From Photorhabdus namnaonensis (GTDB lineage Bacteria > Pseudomonadota > Gammaproteobacteria > Enterobacterales > Enterobacteriaceae), in contig NZ_LOIC01000018.1 of NCBI RefSeq assembly GCF_001684335.1, forward strand, positions 51,095 through 115,094: DNA of 64,000 nucleotides. Direction: 5' to 3'. The notes beneath the pieces were generated by a model. The model saw only the letters and a program-made list of their open reading frames with translations, was not told the DNA's origin and searched no databases. The position numbers and the translations under genes were made by a program. This document shows, in pieces, positions 1 through 9,113 of this stretch (the first letter of the stretch is position 1; each line of letters starts with the position of its first letter).

Positions 1-1
1 T

Positions 2-814
2 TTATTTCAAATTAAACTCTATCGCTAAAGTCAGCTCCCTTGGCAAACCGGCCGGTTTCAGCCCTACCGACCGAGCTTGTTGGATCGCCGTAAGGGCAGC
101 CCGATCCAATTCATCAGCGCCTGAACTCTGCACTAATTGGTGATTCGTCAAATCGCCGCTATCCAGCAAGCTAAACCTGACCTGAACTATCCCTTGCTGC
201 TTCATCTTCTTAGCCCGACGCGGATAGCGTTTATGTTTTTCAATCTCACGACGCAAGGCAGCCTGATAGCTTTGTAACTCATCAGCTCCCACGCCAGTCA
301 TTGGTTGACTGGTCGTCGCTTGACGGGCGCCAGCTTGTGAATCCGCAGCATCTCTCCCTGCTAATTGAGCGCTGCCTTCCGTTTGCTCTGGCTGATTTTG
401 CTCTGCTCCCTGTTTACGCCCACGCTCTGCCAGTTTTGGTTGAGGATCTTCTACCGGTTCTTTCTGTGGCTGAGGCTTGTTCTTCGGTTTAGCATCCGCC
501 TGTTTTTCTGGCGGCGGCTTCGGTCGTTCCTGTTTTCGTGGCTTATTAAGTACTATTTTTGCCTCATGCGGTGATTCCGCTACCGCTATCTCTGGCGGTA
601 ACGGGGGCGGACTAGGTTCCGGCTCTACCGGTCGTTCCTGTCCGGCCGGCGCTGCCGAAGCAACCATTTCTATTGACATACTGATTATTGGCGAATTCAC
701 TGATTGATTATTCGCACTGTCATCACGCAGTAAATGCCGCGCCATAAACCCGATAATACTCGCGTGTAACAGTAAGGAAGCAAACAAGCCAATATAAAAA
801 CGATTTTTCATCAT
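2..814 (-). CDS. tonB: TonB energy-transducing protein of the hemophilin locus
   Basis: This 270-residue protein has the full TonB layout. A single N-terminal membrane anchor (about residues 5-25) is followed by a long Pro/Lys/Glu-rich periplasmic spacer (about 60-145) and a C-terminal TonB domain (about 180-270) with the YPRRA motif and the 'G.VQVRFSL...G' strand pattern. It would couple the proton motive force through ExbBD to outer-membrane receptors. It is the last gene of the minus-strand hemophore operon, 81 bp after the TonB-dependent receptor, so it is probably a dedicated TonB for that receptor. The stop codon occupies bases 2-4, so the gene is complete. No exbB or exbD is visible in the window. 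The first two codons are both Met and either could be the start. Confidence 0.9.
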   Translation of the reverse strand: MMKNRFYIGLFASLLLHASIIGFMARHLLRDDSANNQSVNSPIISMSIEMVASAAPAGQERPVEPEPSPPPLPPEIAVAESPHEAKIVLNKPRKQERPKPPPEKQADAKPKNKPQPQKEPVEDPQPKLAERGRKQGAEQNQPEQTEGSAQLAGRDAADSQAGARQATTSQPMTGVGADELQSYQAALRREIEKHKRYPRRAKKMKQQGIVQVRFSLLDSGDLTNHQLVQSSGADELDRAALTAIQQARSVGLKPAGLPRELTLAIEFNLK

Positions 815-895
815 AACTTCAAGCCATCTTTCCGTTCGTTATCTGTGGAGATTGCCAACGCTCTTAACGGCAACCGGCGAATCTCCCTCAAAGAG

Positions 896-3800
896 TCAGA
901 ACCGACTGGTGACACTAAGCTTAAACGTCCGTCCGGGCGCCGGCATCATGGAACGCGTTAACGGGTCCAGATAATAGCGATCGGTTAAGTTAGTGCCGGA
1001 TAATTCAACGACTATATCTGGCGTAACCTGATAATTAATATAAGCATCTATAGTCATGACCGAATTCCAGTGCATCGGATTATTATTTATCCCTTTATAA
1101 GCACCGGGTAATTTCTTCATTAACCATTTTTCATCCTTATTCTCCACGCTACTGTGGTATAATACTCGGCTGCCAATTTCTAAATTTTCGTCCAATAACC
1201 TACCACCAATATTTAGATTAAGAGAATAACGCGGTGGAATAGTTGTCCTTAAATAACCACCGGGAAAACCACCATCAATACATTCAGGAACACCAAACTG
1301 GTTTCTAGGATCTAATACAAGCGATGCTGTTTTATCGCAAACTTTATTTTTAAGATTATAAGATAGACCAAAATGGGTAAAGAAACTGCCGTTATCATAA
1401 CGTCCTTGTAGTTCTAAACCAGATAGTTTCTGTTTATCTAACTGAGTAAATACAAAGTTACTGTCACGATCAAAGACATTCTCAATGATGGTATTATAAT
1501 AAGCGAATCTAATATCCGCATTACGCTCCGCGCCCAATAACTGGCTTAAATCATGTACATAACCCACTTCCACCGTTTTACTACGTTCAGGTTTAAAAGC
1601 GCGTGTCGGTTTATCAGTTAAACCAGAGGAAAAACCAACGGTATCTTCAAAAATACTCGGCATACGTACCGCTTCGGCATAACGGGTATAGATACGTGCA
1701 TGATCACTCACATAAGCGGTTGCGGAAAATACCGGCGCCCAAGCATGATCTTTACGTTTAGGTTGTTTAGACCAACGCTCCTCTTCACTTTTCGCTTTAT
1801 AAACGCCCTTATCACTATTATTTAATATTTCTCCAGAGCTATCAACATAACGGCTATTCTGTTGAGCGGCACTGTATTCATATTTATACACTTCTTTATT
1901 CGTCACAGGATCAATAACGCGCTCATTCATATCAAGCTCCCCATTGAAATAGGGATTATCTTGTTTATATAACTTACCATCGTCATGATATTTCCAAAGT
2001 ACATCTACCGGTACCATAGGGCGAAAAATTGAATCTCGTTCTTTTGATTCTGTGATCTTCTTTTCTTCATATTCTAAATATTCATCTAAATCATCAAAAC
2101 AATCATCAACACAATTGCTATATTTTTTATGCAACATAGCTTCCCGCTCAGTAAGTGTTCTCATATATTGCAACCCCTGACCAACCAATTTTTCATCCTT
2201 ACTATAACCAATATCACGGGCAGCCAAACGTTCATTTAAAAAATCATCCTTAGACCAATAGCTTACCCGTCTAGCACCAGCACTTAACGCCAGCCATGAA
2301 GTAGGCCGCCAGTCAAAATTAAAAGCAATATTATTCTCCTGACGGCGCCCTTTTCTTGGTGGCGATCGAAAACTAGAAAAATTCTTCCCTTTATAATCAT
2401 CATGGGAACCTAAACGTTCCTGTTGTAGGCTAGCTGATAAGGTTAAATCTAAACTTGAGGTCAATTCGAAAGCATTAGAGAGATCAACACCCCAACGGTT
2501 ATTATGGGTATTGGTAGAAGCAGTATCTACCAGGCGACCATCTTTATTTGGATCTCTTTCCTTACCATTTACATCCCAAACGGCATCCCGCTCTCGCGGT
2601 TCACGTGGATATCCCCCGGCAGTATTGGTATCGCTGATAGTACGGGTAATCCAAAATTTCATATCAAAATCAACCCATTTGTTCCCGTCAGGTTTCCATT
2701 TATAATCCAGATTAAATGCCTGCTGATGTACATTCGCCAGCGGCCACTGTGGTACCACATTACTTTCTGCCCGAACCCAACCCAGCCGCGAAGGCATAAT
2801 CTCACCATAAATCGTTTTAGTATCGCGGATACCAAACCCAATCGTCTGTTGATTAGCCAGGTACCAGTTATTTTTAAGCAACCAAGATTCCATTTCACTG
2901 GAGGTATTCGGCACCTCATTACCGGGGCGATATACACGTGCGATAAAAGGCAGATAAGGATCATACGGCCGGGTCCCACCATCAAGGATTTCTATATCCT
3001 TTTTATTAATGGGCTCATCATAGCGATGGGCGCCGCCCTTGCCAGCAAAATAGTTTCCTTTACTGCGATAACTATAAGCTGCCATTAAATCAAAATACTC
3101 CTGTCGGGTACCTATCGCCAGACGTATCGCATTATCTTTTAGGCCCAATAATTTATTATCTTTCGAGGTTTTTGGCGTAATTTCCAACGCGGGATCAACA
3201 TAATTAAATCCCTGATTAAAACCGGGAATATCTCGATAATCTTGTCCCAATTCCAGATGCGGCACCCGTTCCTTAACGGCATTACTGCTGGTTTCCAATT
3301 TCAAGTTAATACCAAATCGCTCATCTATTGGCACCACATCATCGATCCCCAGAGTTTTGATCATTACCGCCCCACCGATCGAACCTTTTACTCCACGAGT
3401 CAATGATGGACCTTTTTCTATTTCAATGCTGCTGATCAAGTTAGGATCAATATAGTTACGATTGTTCGCACCGTTATAACCACGCCAGGTGGTAATTGCC
3501 TGCTCGGTACCATCAATGGTGACAGGTACCCGTCCCTGCCCTTGGATGCCACGAATATTAGGATCTAATGCACCACTGTTTCTCGAATCACCACTAAATA
3601 CACCGACCGCGCTTTTTAAAACATCCGCCGGTGAAGCACCCTTATAGCGTTCTACCAAATCCTTACCCAAGTAAATATTAGTAATATCTTTATCATAAAC
3701 CGCATCATAACCTGCTTTATCTTTTTCACTGGTCGCTGAAACGTTAATTTTACCGAGGTCAGCCTTATTTTCAGCGGGCTGTTTAGATGACTGAGCCAAA

Positions 3801-3904
3801 GTTATTAATGTTTCCGCATCAGAACGATAAGGCATCATACTGTAGGCCAATGCCAGCATGAATGTTATTTTGCTATATTTATTATTTAATTTATACATAA
3901 TCAT
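896..3904 (-). CDS. TonB-dependent hemoglobin/heme outer-membrane receptor
   Basis: This 1002-residue protein has a signal peptide (about 1-30), a plug domain (about 50-190, with NIRGIQGQGRVPVTIDG and the EKGPSL..GVKGSIGG signature) and a long 22-strand-type barrel ending in Phe. The C-terminal 'YYLDPLTRSMMPAPGRTFKLSV' region is typical of hemoglobin/heme receptors. At about 1000 residues it is at the large end of the family, with long extracellular loops at about 560-700 rich in charged residues. It sits between the type 11 secretor gene and tonB. I infer that it takes heme from the secreted hemophilin or directly from hemoglobin. The exact ligand cannot be read from the sequence. Confidence 0.88.
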   Translation of the reverse strand: MIMYKLNNKYSKITFMLALAYSMMPYRSDAETLITLAQSSKQPAENKADLGKINVSATSEKDKAGYDAVYDKDITNIYLGKDLVERYKGASPADVLKSAVGVFSGDSRNSGALDPNIRGIQGQGRVPVTIDGTEQAITTWRGYNGANNRNYIDPNLISSIEIEKGPSLTRGVKGSIGGAVMIKTLGIDDVVPIDERFGINLKLETSSNAVKERVPHLELGQDYRDIPGFNQGFNYVDPALEITPKTSKDNKLLGLKDNAIRLAIGTRQEYFDLMAAYSYRSKGNYFAGKGGAHRYDEPINKKDIEILDGGTRPYDPYLPFIARVYRPGNEVPNTSSEMESWLLKNNWYLANQQTIGFGIRDTKTIYGEIMPSRLGWVRAESNVVPQWPLANVHQQAFNLDYKWKPDGNKWVDFDMKFWITRTISDTNTAGGYPREPRERDAVWDVNGKERDPNKDGRLVDTASTNTHNNRWGVDLSNAFELTSSLDLTLSASLQQERLGSHDDYKGKNFSSFRSPPRKGRRQENNIAFNFDWRPTSWLALSAGARRVSYWSKDDFLNERLAARDIGYSKDEKLVGQGLQYMRTLTEREAMLHKKYSNCVDDCFDDLDEYLEYEEKKITESKERDSIFRPMVPVDVLWKYHDDGKLYKQDNPYFNGELDMNERVIDPVTNKEVYKYEYSAAQQNSRYVDSSGEILNNSDKGVYKAKSEEERWSKQPKRKDHAWAPVFSATAYVSDHARIYTRYAEAVRMPSIFEDTVGFSSGLTDKPTRAFKPERSKTVEVGYVHDLSQLLGAERNADIRFAYYNTIIENVFDRDSNFVFTQLDKQKLSGLELQGRYDNGSFFTHFGLSYNLKNKVCDKTASLVLDPRNQFGVPECIDGGFPGGYLRTTIPPRYSLNLNIGGRLLDENLEIGSRVLYHSSVENKDEKWLMKKLPGAYKGINNNPMHWNSVMTIDAYINYQVTPDIVVELSGTNLTDRYYLDPLTRSMMPAPGRTFKLSVTSRF

Positions 3905-3950
3905 TATCTGCCATAGTGTGGATTGAAATAACTTGTTACTTCAACCAGTA

Positions 3951-5438
3951 TCAAAAATACTTTTCAAACTTGACTAACACTTCATTCTTATTATAGGAAT
4001 AGAGCCAATCAACATTACTACTATTTTTTCTAAATCGATATGTGATTACCGGGGTTAAACCGAAAACTTCAAATTTAGGCATACTCACAATTGCCGCATA
4101 GAATTGTTCATTATCTTTACGACGTGCATTTAGAGGTACACTGTAATCACCAAATTGCCGCTGGCGTAATGCAGTAAATACTACTGCATTAATTCCCGGA
4201 TATAATTGAGTGGAAATGCCTGCCCGCACGCCTTTTTGCTGATAATTATCCGCTTTTTCAACACTGGTTTTATTAACCCAATCACCACCCGCAAAGGTAA
4301 TGGTGTGATCAGTTAAATAATAAGATAAGGTAGCATAAACAGAAGTCATATTGCCGTCATTATGATTATAAAGTTTATGGTAACGAAACTGCTTATATTC
4401 ACCTTCCAAATTCAATACCAGATTTTTAGATAGAATATTTATCCATTCGGATTTTATTCCCGTAGTACGATAACGGGAATGATTACCAACATAATTAAAT
4501 TCAACAACTGGCCCCATTAGGAAATCATCTCTTTGGGTTTTATAACTATAACCCAAATAAGCAGAAGTGGTATTTTCATTCTCCTCACTATGATGATGAT
4601 AACTTTCTCCATAAGTCATCGAACGTAAAAAAACACCGTGGTGACCACTTAGCGGATATATCTTACGTAACGTAGCATCATAACTAATACCATTTGCCTT
4701 CTTTGCCATAGGCAACTTGCGTTCAGTTATACAACCAACACCTTTATAATATTCAGTGCAGGCAGGGGGCTTATCTGGCGACATATTCGTATTATCGTTA
4801 AAAATATATCCCACAGAAAAAGATCCACGCCAAGAATTGCGCAAATTAATCGCCTCCTGATAATTAGTTATATTCTTAATGACTGCTGGTGGTAATTTAT
4901 TTTGATTATCGCGACTAACCGCTGAAATCTCATTAAATAGTAAGCTAGCTTCTCTATTTTTTTGATTCTCATAATAGACCCTGGCTAACTCTAACTTAGC
5001 CCGGGTAAAATCAGGTTGCTGCTGCAATATGGCCTGATAATGTTGTTCTGCTGCTACCAAATCACCCTGAGAACGCGCCAGATTTGCCTGAGCAAAATGG
5101 ACCAATTGGGTATCATGTCCAGGTAACTTCTGGTATATCAACAAAAAGCGCTCGACATCCTTCACTTGTTGATGATTAATGGCTAAATAGAGCGCTTGGC
5201 CGATATCATTTACATTATTCTCAACACTGAACGTTTGACCATTAAGTACTATCGATAAATGATCCGTTTTTTTATCCACGGTTTCATCCGTGACCAGCGC
5301 TTTTTCTTGATCCTGTAAATTTCGTTGTACGTTATGCCACAATCTTCTACCGGTATCTTCATCTGCCAGAACCAAAGAGGGATAAATAAACAAACAATTG
5401 ATTAATATTGAAAAACGGATAATGGGTATATTTAACAT
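3951..5438 (-). CDS. hrpB: Type 11 secretion (Slam/DUF560) outer-membrane protein, HrpB-like
   Basis: This 495-residue protein has a signal peptide (about 1-25), a periplasmic TPR-like helical region (about 85-180, with 'FTRAKLELARVYYE' repeat character) and a C-terminal beta-barrel of about 300 residues ending in Phe. That is the DUF560/Slam architecture. Proteins of this family move specific lipoproteins or soluble hemophores across the outer membrane. In Xenorhabdus the homologue HrpB secretes the hemophilin HrpC, and the symbol is taken from that system as I remember it. It lies directly downstream of the cargo gene, separated by a strong hairpin, and 46 bp before the receptor. NilB is a paralogue in the same genus, but the hemophilin neighbour favours HrpB. 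Confidence 0.85.
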   Translation of the reverse strand: MLNIPIIRFSILINCLFIYPSLVLADEDTGRRLWHNVQRNLQDQEKALVTDETVDKKTDHLSIVLNGQTFSVENNVNDIGQALYLAINHQQVKDVERFLLIYQKLPGHDTQLVHFAQANLARSQGDLVAAEQHYQAILQQQPDFTRAKLELARVYYENQKNREASLLFNEISAVSRDNQNKLPPAVIKNITNYQEAINLRNSWRGSFSVGYIFNDNTNMSPDKPPACTEYYKGVGCITERKLPMAKKANGISYDATLRKIYPLSGHHGVFLRSMTYGESYHHHSEENENTTSAYLGYSYKTQRDDFLMGPVVEFNYVGNHSRYRTTGIKSEWINILSKNLVLNLEGEYKQFRYHKLYNHNDGNMTSVYATLSYYLTDHTITFAGGDWVNKTSVEKADNYQQKGVRAGISTQLYPGINAVVFTALRQRQFGDYSVPLNARRKDNEQFYAAIVSMPKFEVFGLTPVITYRFRKNSSNVDWLYSYNKNEVLVKFEKYF

Positions 5439-5479
5439 CGGAATATCACTGCTTCATAATCGAGCCGATAAATAAACCA

Positions 5480-5513
5480 AATAAGACAAAGCCCATATGA
5501 ACTTTGCCTTATT
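5480..5513 (-). terminator. Intergenic hairpin between hemophilin and its secretor
   Basis: A 12-bp stem (5480-5491 with 5502-5513, one G-U pair in the minus-strand RNA) has a 10-nt loop and is followed by a U-rich stretch. Its place between a secreted cargo gene and its outer-membrane machinery suggests partial termination or mRNA stabilisation, giving more cargo than secretor. It may not be a full terminator, because the downstream genes have no obvious promoter of their own. Confidence 0.55.
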
Positions 5514-5532
5514 CAGCTAATACAAATTCATA

Positions 5533-6279
5533 TTATGGGTTCTTAGTTCCACCAAAGGCAGTATCTTTACTGTGATCTGCATCAAATTTAGCCACACCAG
5601 CCAAACTAGATGCCTTATCACCAAAGAAGTGACCATTGTTTGTCCCGACAAGATTTCCAGCGGTTGCTCTACCCGTAAATGAACCATCAGCTTTAATAAC
5701 GGAATTGATACCGACAGTAAGTGCGCTATTCGCTATTGAACCGGAGAGTCTTTTCTGCCCGAAATCAGCAGTAAATGTCCCATGTAGAGCATTGCTACCA
5801 TTATATTGGTTAATTCCTTTAACCGTATAAGTTGCAACACCACCGGTAGGCAAATTAGCCGTGACATCTTTACCGGAATAATAAGCGGTATGACTAGTAT
5901 CATCTATCTTGCCGGTTTGCGACCATTCACCAAAATAGACATCAGCGTTAGCCACTTTACTAAAATTAAATACTCCCATCCCGCTGTGGCTGCCCGATCC
6001 CGGCATAGAAATTTTGTGAATTCCATTCGCATCCGCTGCGGCATAACGGGTAAGCCCTGAAAAGCTAACAATTTGACCACCAGCAATGGAATGTACCCCA
6101 ACTCCCGGTTCCCCTCCAGGACTTCCATGACCAGAACCACCTTGTTTAGTCACACCAACCTTAATGCTAGGTTTATTCGCATCAAACTTTTGAGTTTGCC
6201 CAAAACCTGGATCAGCCATAACTTGTGTTACTAATCCACATGTACCTAATACTGCAATTAACACTTTAACTTTGTTCAT
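5533..6279 (-). CDS. hrpC: Secreted hemophilin-like hemophore, HrpC-like
   Basis: This 248-residue protein starts with a signal peptide cleaved near VMA-DPG (about residue 22). A Gly/Ser/His-rich N-terminal ligand-binding half (His in GSGHGSPGG and GSHSGMG) is followed by a C-terminal small barrel with 'GTFTADFGQKRLSGSI' and an ending in AFGGTKNP. That C-terminal handle is typical of Slam/type 11 cargo. There is no lipobox, so it is a soluble secreted protein, as known for hemophilins. They bind heme and feed a TonB-dependent receptor, which is the next-but-one gene. It is the first gene of the operon, with a Fur box about 113 bp upstream of the start. HasA was considered, but HasA lacks a Sec signal. 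Confidence 0.85.
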   Translation of the reverse strand: MNKVKVLIAVLGTCGLVTQVMADPGFGQTQKFDANKPSIKVGVTKQGGSGHGSPGGEPGVGVHSIAGGQIVSFSGLTRYAAADANGIHKISMPGSGSHSGMGVFNFSKVANADVYFGEWSQTGKIDDTSHTAYYSGKDVTANLPTGGVATYTVKGINQYNGSNALHGTFTADFGQKRLSGSIANSALTVGINSVIKADGSFTGRATAGNLVGTNNGHFFGDKASSLAGVAKFDADHSKDTAFGGTKNP

Positions 6280-7036
6280 AGCATATTCCTTATGTTAACT
6301 AATTAAATGTTAGAGTATTGCTTAATTACATAGTTTTAGTACCGTCCGAAGACTGGCGCGCATATTAACGTACTTTTAATAAAAAATGAAATGATAATCA
6401 TTATCATAAAACAATTGTATCTATTTGTATAGAATGGCAATTAATATAGATAACTATTTAATTATTAAATAAATATTTACCATAACCTTAATATAATTAT
6501 GGACATAATATTAGGTGAATCACCAATAGTAAGCGTAAAAAAATCAATACATATAGATATATGAATGAGAAATTATTTCTATTGTAAATTAATTACAATG
6601 TTATTGTTTGAATGGTAACTATTTGATACCAAATTAGCTATTTCACATTAATTAAGAACTATTTAACAATGAAAAATAAAAATCAAAAATATATATTTCA
6701 TCCAAATGATTTAAATAAGTAAAATTATTACGCCAGATATAAATATATTCATTCCGAGAATAATCACTAATATATAACTTACTAAATTCACTAAAATAAA
6801 AATATTACCAACATGACTTAAACTCTAACTAAACATTACCTTTCATTGATGAAAACTTAAATAACCATAGCCTTAGAGAGTAAATTTTTATTAACTATAA
6901 TTTTTTACAAAACAAATGACAATATTGATACTCTTCTAACTCTAAGATTAAAGAGTTTAATTAAGTTATTTAAATAACTTAAGAAAAACCCCCTATCTCT
7001 CGACAGGGAATTTATGTGAACATGATAGTTTTTAAG
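6280..7036. other. Gene-free AT-rich region upstream of the hemophilin operon
   Basis: This 757-bp stretch is very AT-rich. Apart from the Fur box and the presumed hemophilin promoter I see no ORF with coding character. A weak CCC/GGG hairpin near 6991-7008 is too short to call a terminator for the neighbouring efflux gene. Confidence 0.5.
6392..6406. promoter_or_regulatory. Fur box, perfect 7-1-7
   Basis: The sequence TGATAAT-C-ATTATCA is a perfect 7-1-7 inverted repeat matching the Fur consensus core. It lies about 113 bp upstream of the hemophilin start, so iron repression of the operon is expected. Confidence 0.88.
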
Positions 7037-8398
7037 TTAATACGCAATTACTTGGGAAATCATTCCTCTCTGTCTAACCTTTAATATGGCAAACAGCAAA
7101 ATAGCATTCACAAAAAGGCCCAAAACCAATCCATACCAAAACCCTATAATTCCCATCCTCTCGGTTACCCAGTCTGTCAAAGCCAAAACAAACCCTAATG
7201 GCAAACCAACTAGCCAATAACCGAATAACGGCGCGTAAAATACTGATCGGGTATCATGAAAGCCCCGTAAAATACCGGATAAAGCCGCCTGACAAGAGTC
7301 AAATAACTGGAATAGGCATAACAAGAAGATTATGTTAAGCGCAATTACTATGACGCCATTGTCGTTAGTATAGAGTGAAATAAATGAACCAGCGAAATAG
7401 TAGATTAAAACGCCAATAACTGCGGAAATAGATAAAATTAAAGCAATTGAGATCCTTATAGTCCCTGTTAATGCTGTTCTATCCCCCTTCCCAATATAGG
7501 AACCGACTTTCACCGTCACAGCGGCTGCAATCCCCCCAGTTATGGTGTAGATGATAGAGGTAATATTAAGCATAATATTATGCGCAGCTATGACTTGAGC
7601 ACCTAAAGGAGCAGCGGTTATCGCAATCACATCTAGAAAAACCATTTCAACAAAAAGAGCCAATCCACTTGGCATACCAATATAAAAAGTCCTAACCAAA
7701 GCATGATATTTCGGCAAGCTAAAATCTGGCCTATATCGGCGATATTCTTTCTTTAGCAAGAAATAGATAACCAGGCATACAGCAATTATATTATTAATAA
7801 TTGCGGTTGTAATACCCGCGCCAATGCCTCCCATTTCTGGTAAACCCAGTTTTCCATAAATAAATATGTAATTTAATGGTATATTCAATAACAAGGAGCC
7901 CGCAGACAAATACATGGCGATTTTTGTGTCTTCCAATCCTTGTAGAAATGAACGAAACACATTAAATATCATAACACTAGGAACACCACACGCCAAAGCG
8001 ATAACATAGCCCTGTGTAATTTCTAAAATATGCTCATCAATACCGATGAACGAAAGTAGCCAGCTCACTAACATCAATAAAAGAATTATTGGTATCGAAA
8101 GTATCACCGCCAGAAACAAGTAATTTTTAAGACTGTCTTTAATCCCTTCGTCATCATGTTGCGCTTTTTGCTTTGCGACATCTGCCGCCAACATGATAAT
8201 CGTCCCATATCCTAATACAAATATAGGAAACCAAATACTACTTCCTAATGTTACCGCCGCTAAATCAGCCGTAGCGTAGTGACCAGACATCACAATATCA
8301 ACAAAACTCATTGCTGTACGCGCTATCTGACTCACGATGATAGGGAAAGAGAAAAATAAAAGTTGTTTTAACTCCCGCCGGTTTGAAAACTTAGCCAT
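7037..8398 (-). CDS. MATE family multidrug/Na+ antiporter
   Basis: This 453-residue polytopic protein has about 12 hydrophobic segments in two homologous halves, and length and sequence of the NorM type ('FSFPIIVSQIARTAMSFVDIVMSG', 'GxPSGLALFVEMVFLDVIAI'). Such proteins export cationic drugs or dyes in exchange for Na+ or H+. It stands alone on the minus strand, separated from the hemophilin promoter by about 750 bp. Nothing links it to a particular substrate, and the large NRPS operon carries its own exporter elsewhere. Confidence 0.88.
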   Translation of the reverse strand: MAKFSNRRELKQLLFFSFPIIVSQIARTAMSFVDIVMSGHYATADLAAVTLGSSIWFPIFVLGYGTIIMLAADVAKQKAQHDDEGIKDSLKNYLFLAVILSIPIILLLMLVSWLLSFIGIDEHILEITQGYVIALACGVPSVMIFNVFRSFLQGLEDTKIAMYLSAGSLLLNIPLNYIFIYGKLGLPEMGGIGAGITTAIINNIIAVCLVIYFLLKKEYRRYRPDFSLPKYHALVRTFYIGMPSGLALFVEMVFLDVIAITAAPLGAQVIAAHNIMLNITSIIYTITGGIAAAVTVKVGSYIGKGDRTALTGTIRISIALILSISAVIGVLIYYFAGSFISLYTNDNGVIVIALNIIFLLCLFQLFDSCQAALSGILRGFHDTRSVFYAPLFGYWLVGLPLGFVLALTDWVTERMGIIGFWYGLVLGLFVNAILLFAILKVRQRGMISQVIAY

Positions 8399-9113
8399 AA
8401 GAATCCCATTAATTTATTGGTTAGTTCCAATAATTGATCATACTAACAATAAATTACGACCAAAATCATTTAAAAAAGTCTGAAAAAATTAGAATTACGA
8501 GTATACCTGCTATTTTCTCTCAGGCAACAGTGAATAAATAAATTAAAGCAATCTAACGAAAACTAACTATTTCAAAGAGATTTTTGTGATCCTTATAAAA
8601 GATTGGATATTTATTTCAGTATTTTGTTCCCATTTTCTATTTTAATAGCTAATGTTACTTGGCTGAAACTATTGAAGTATTTTGTGATAACATCCACATT
8701 ATTAAAAAATAAATACACTAATATAGCTAAAGCAGATAATTAGTCACTTTTTCAAATTGTTTCTTTAATTAATAAATAATTAGCGGAAATATCATGTCTA
8801 TACAGATATCTATTCTAAGTGCCTGTTCCAATTAGGCGTAATTGTTGCAGGCAGTTTGAACACGGACAGCGCGGAAAAACCGGAGCGTACACGTAGTACG
8901 TGAGGATTTTGAGCACTGCCCAGGTTCAAAATGGCAAATAAAATAGCCCTATTGGGATAGGCAGTAATAGTTCATCAATCAAAAAGAGATATAAATCAAG
9001 TTCCTTGTGAGCAATTGTAAACAATAGTAAGTCAGGCTATGGTCTTAACAAAAGCCGATTACACCTATTTATCAAAGATATATGTCATCTTACCGTAAAA
9101 AAAGAGATCGAAA
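8399..9113. other. Gene-free region with a palindromic dispersed repeat
   Basis: This 715-bp divergent intergenic region lies between the MATE gene and the sulfhydrylase gene. It must hold both promoters. The only structured element I see is the roughly 145-bp palindromic repeat listed separately. No further ORF is supported. Confidence 0.5.
8819..8965. repeat. Imperfect palindromic intergenic repeat, about 145 bp
   Basis: The ends are imperfect inverted repeats (GCCTGTTCCAATTAGG at the left; the right end read in reverse is GCCTATCCCAATAGGG). A second inner pair starts with TTTGAAC on both arms, and the centre contains ACGTAGTACGT. This nested palindrome is typical of enterobacterial intergenic repeats that fold as RNA. 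It has no coding capacity. It resembles repeats I associate with Photorhabdus and Xenorhabdus, but I cannot name the family. Confidence 0.6.

Noticed and set aside
5533-6279. HasA-type hemophore
   Set aside because: The protein has a clear Sec signal peptide and a Slam-cargo C-terminus, and its neighbour is a DUF560 secretor rather than a type 1 system.
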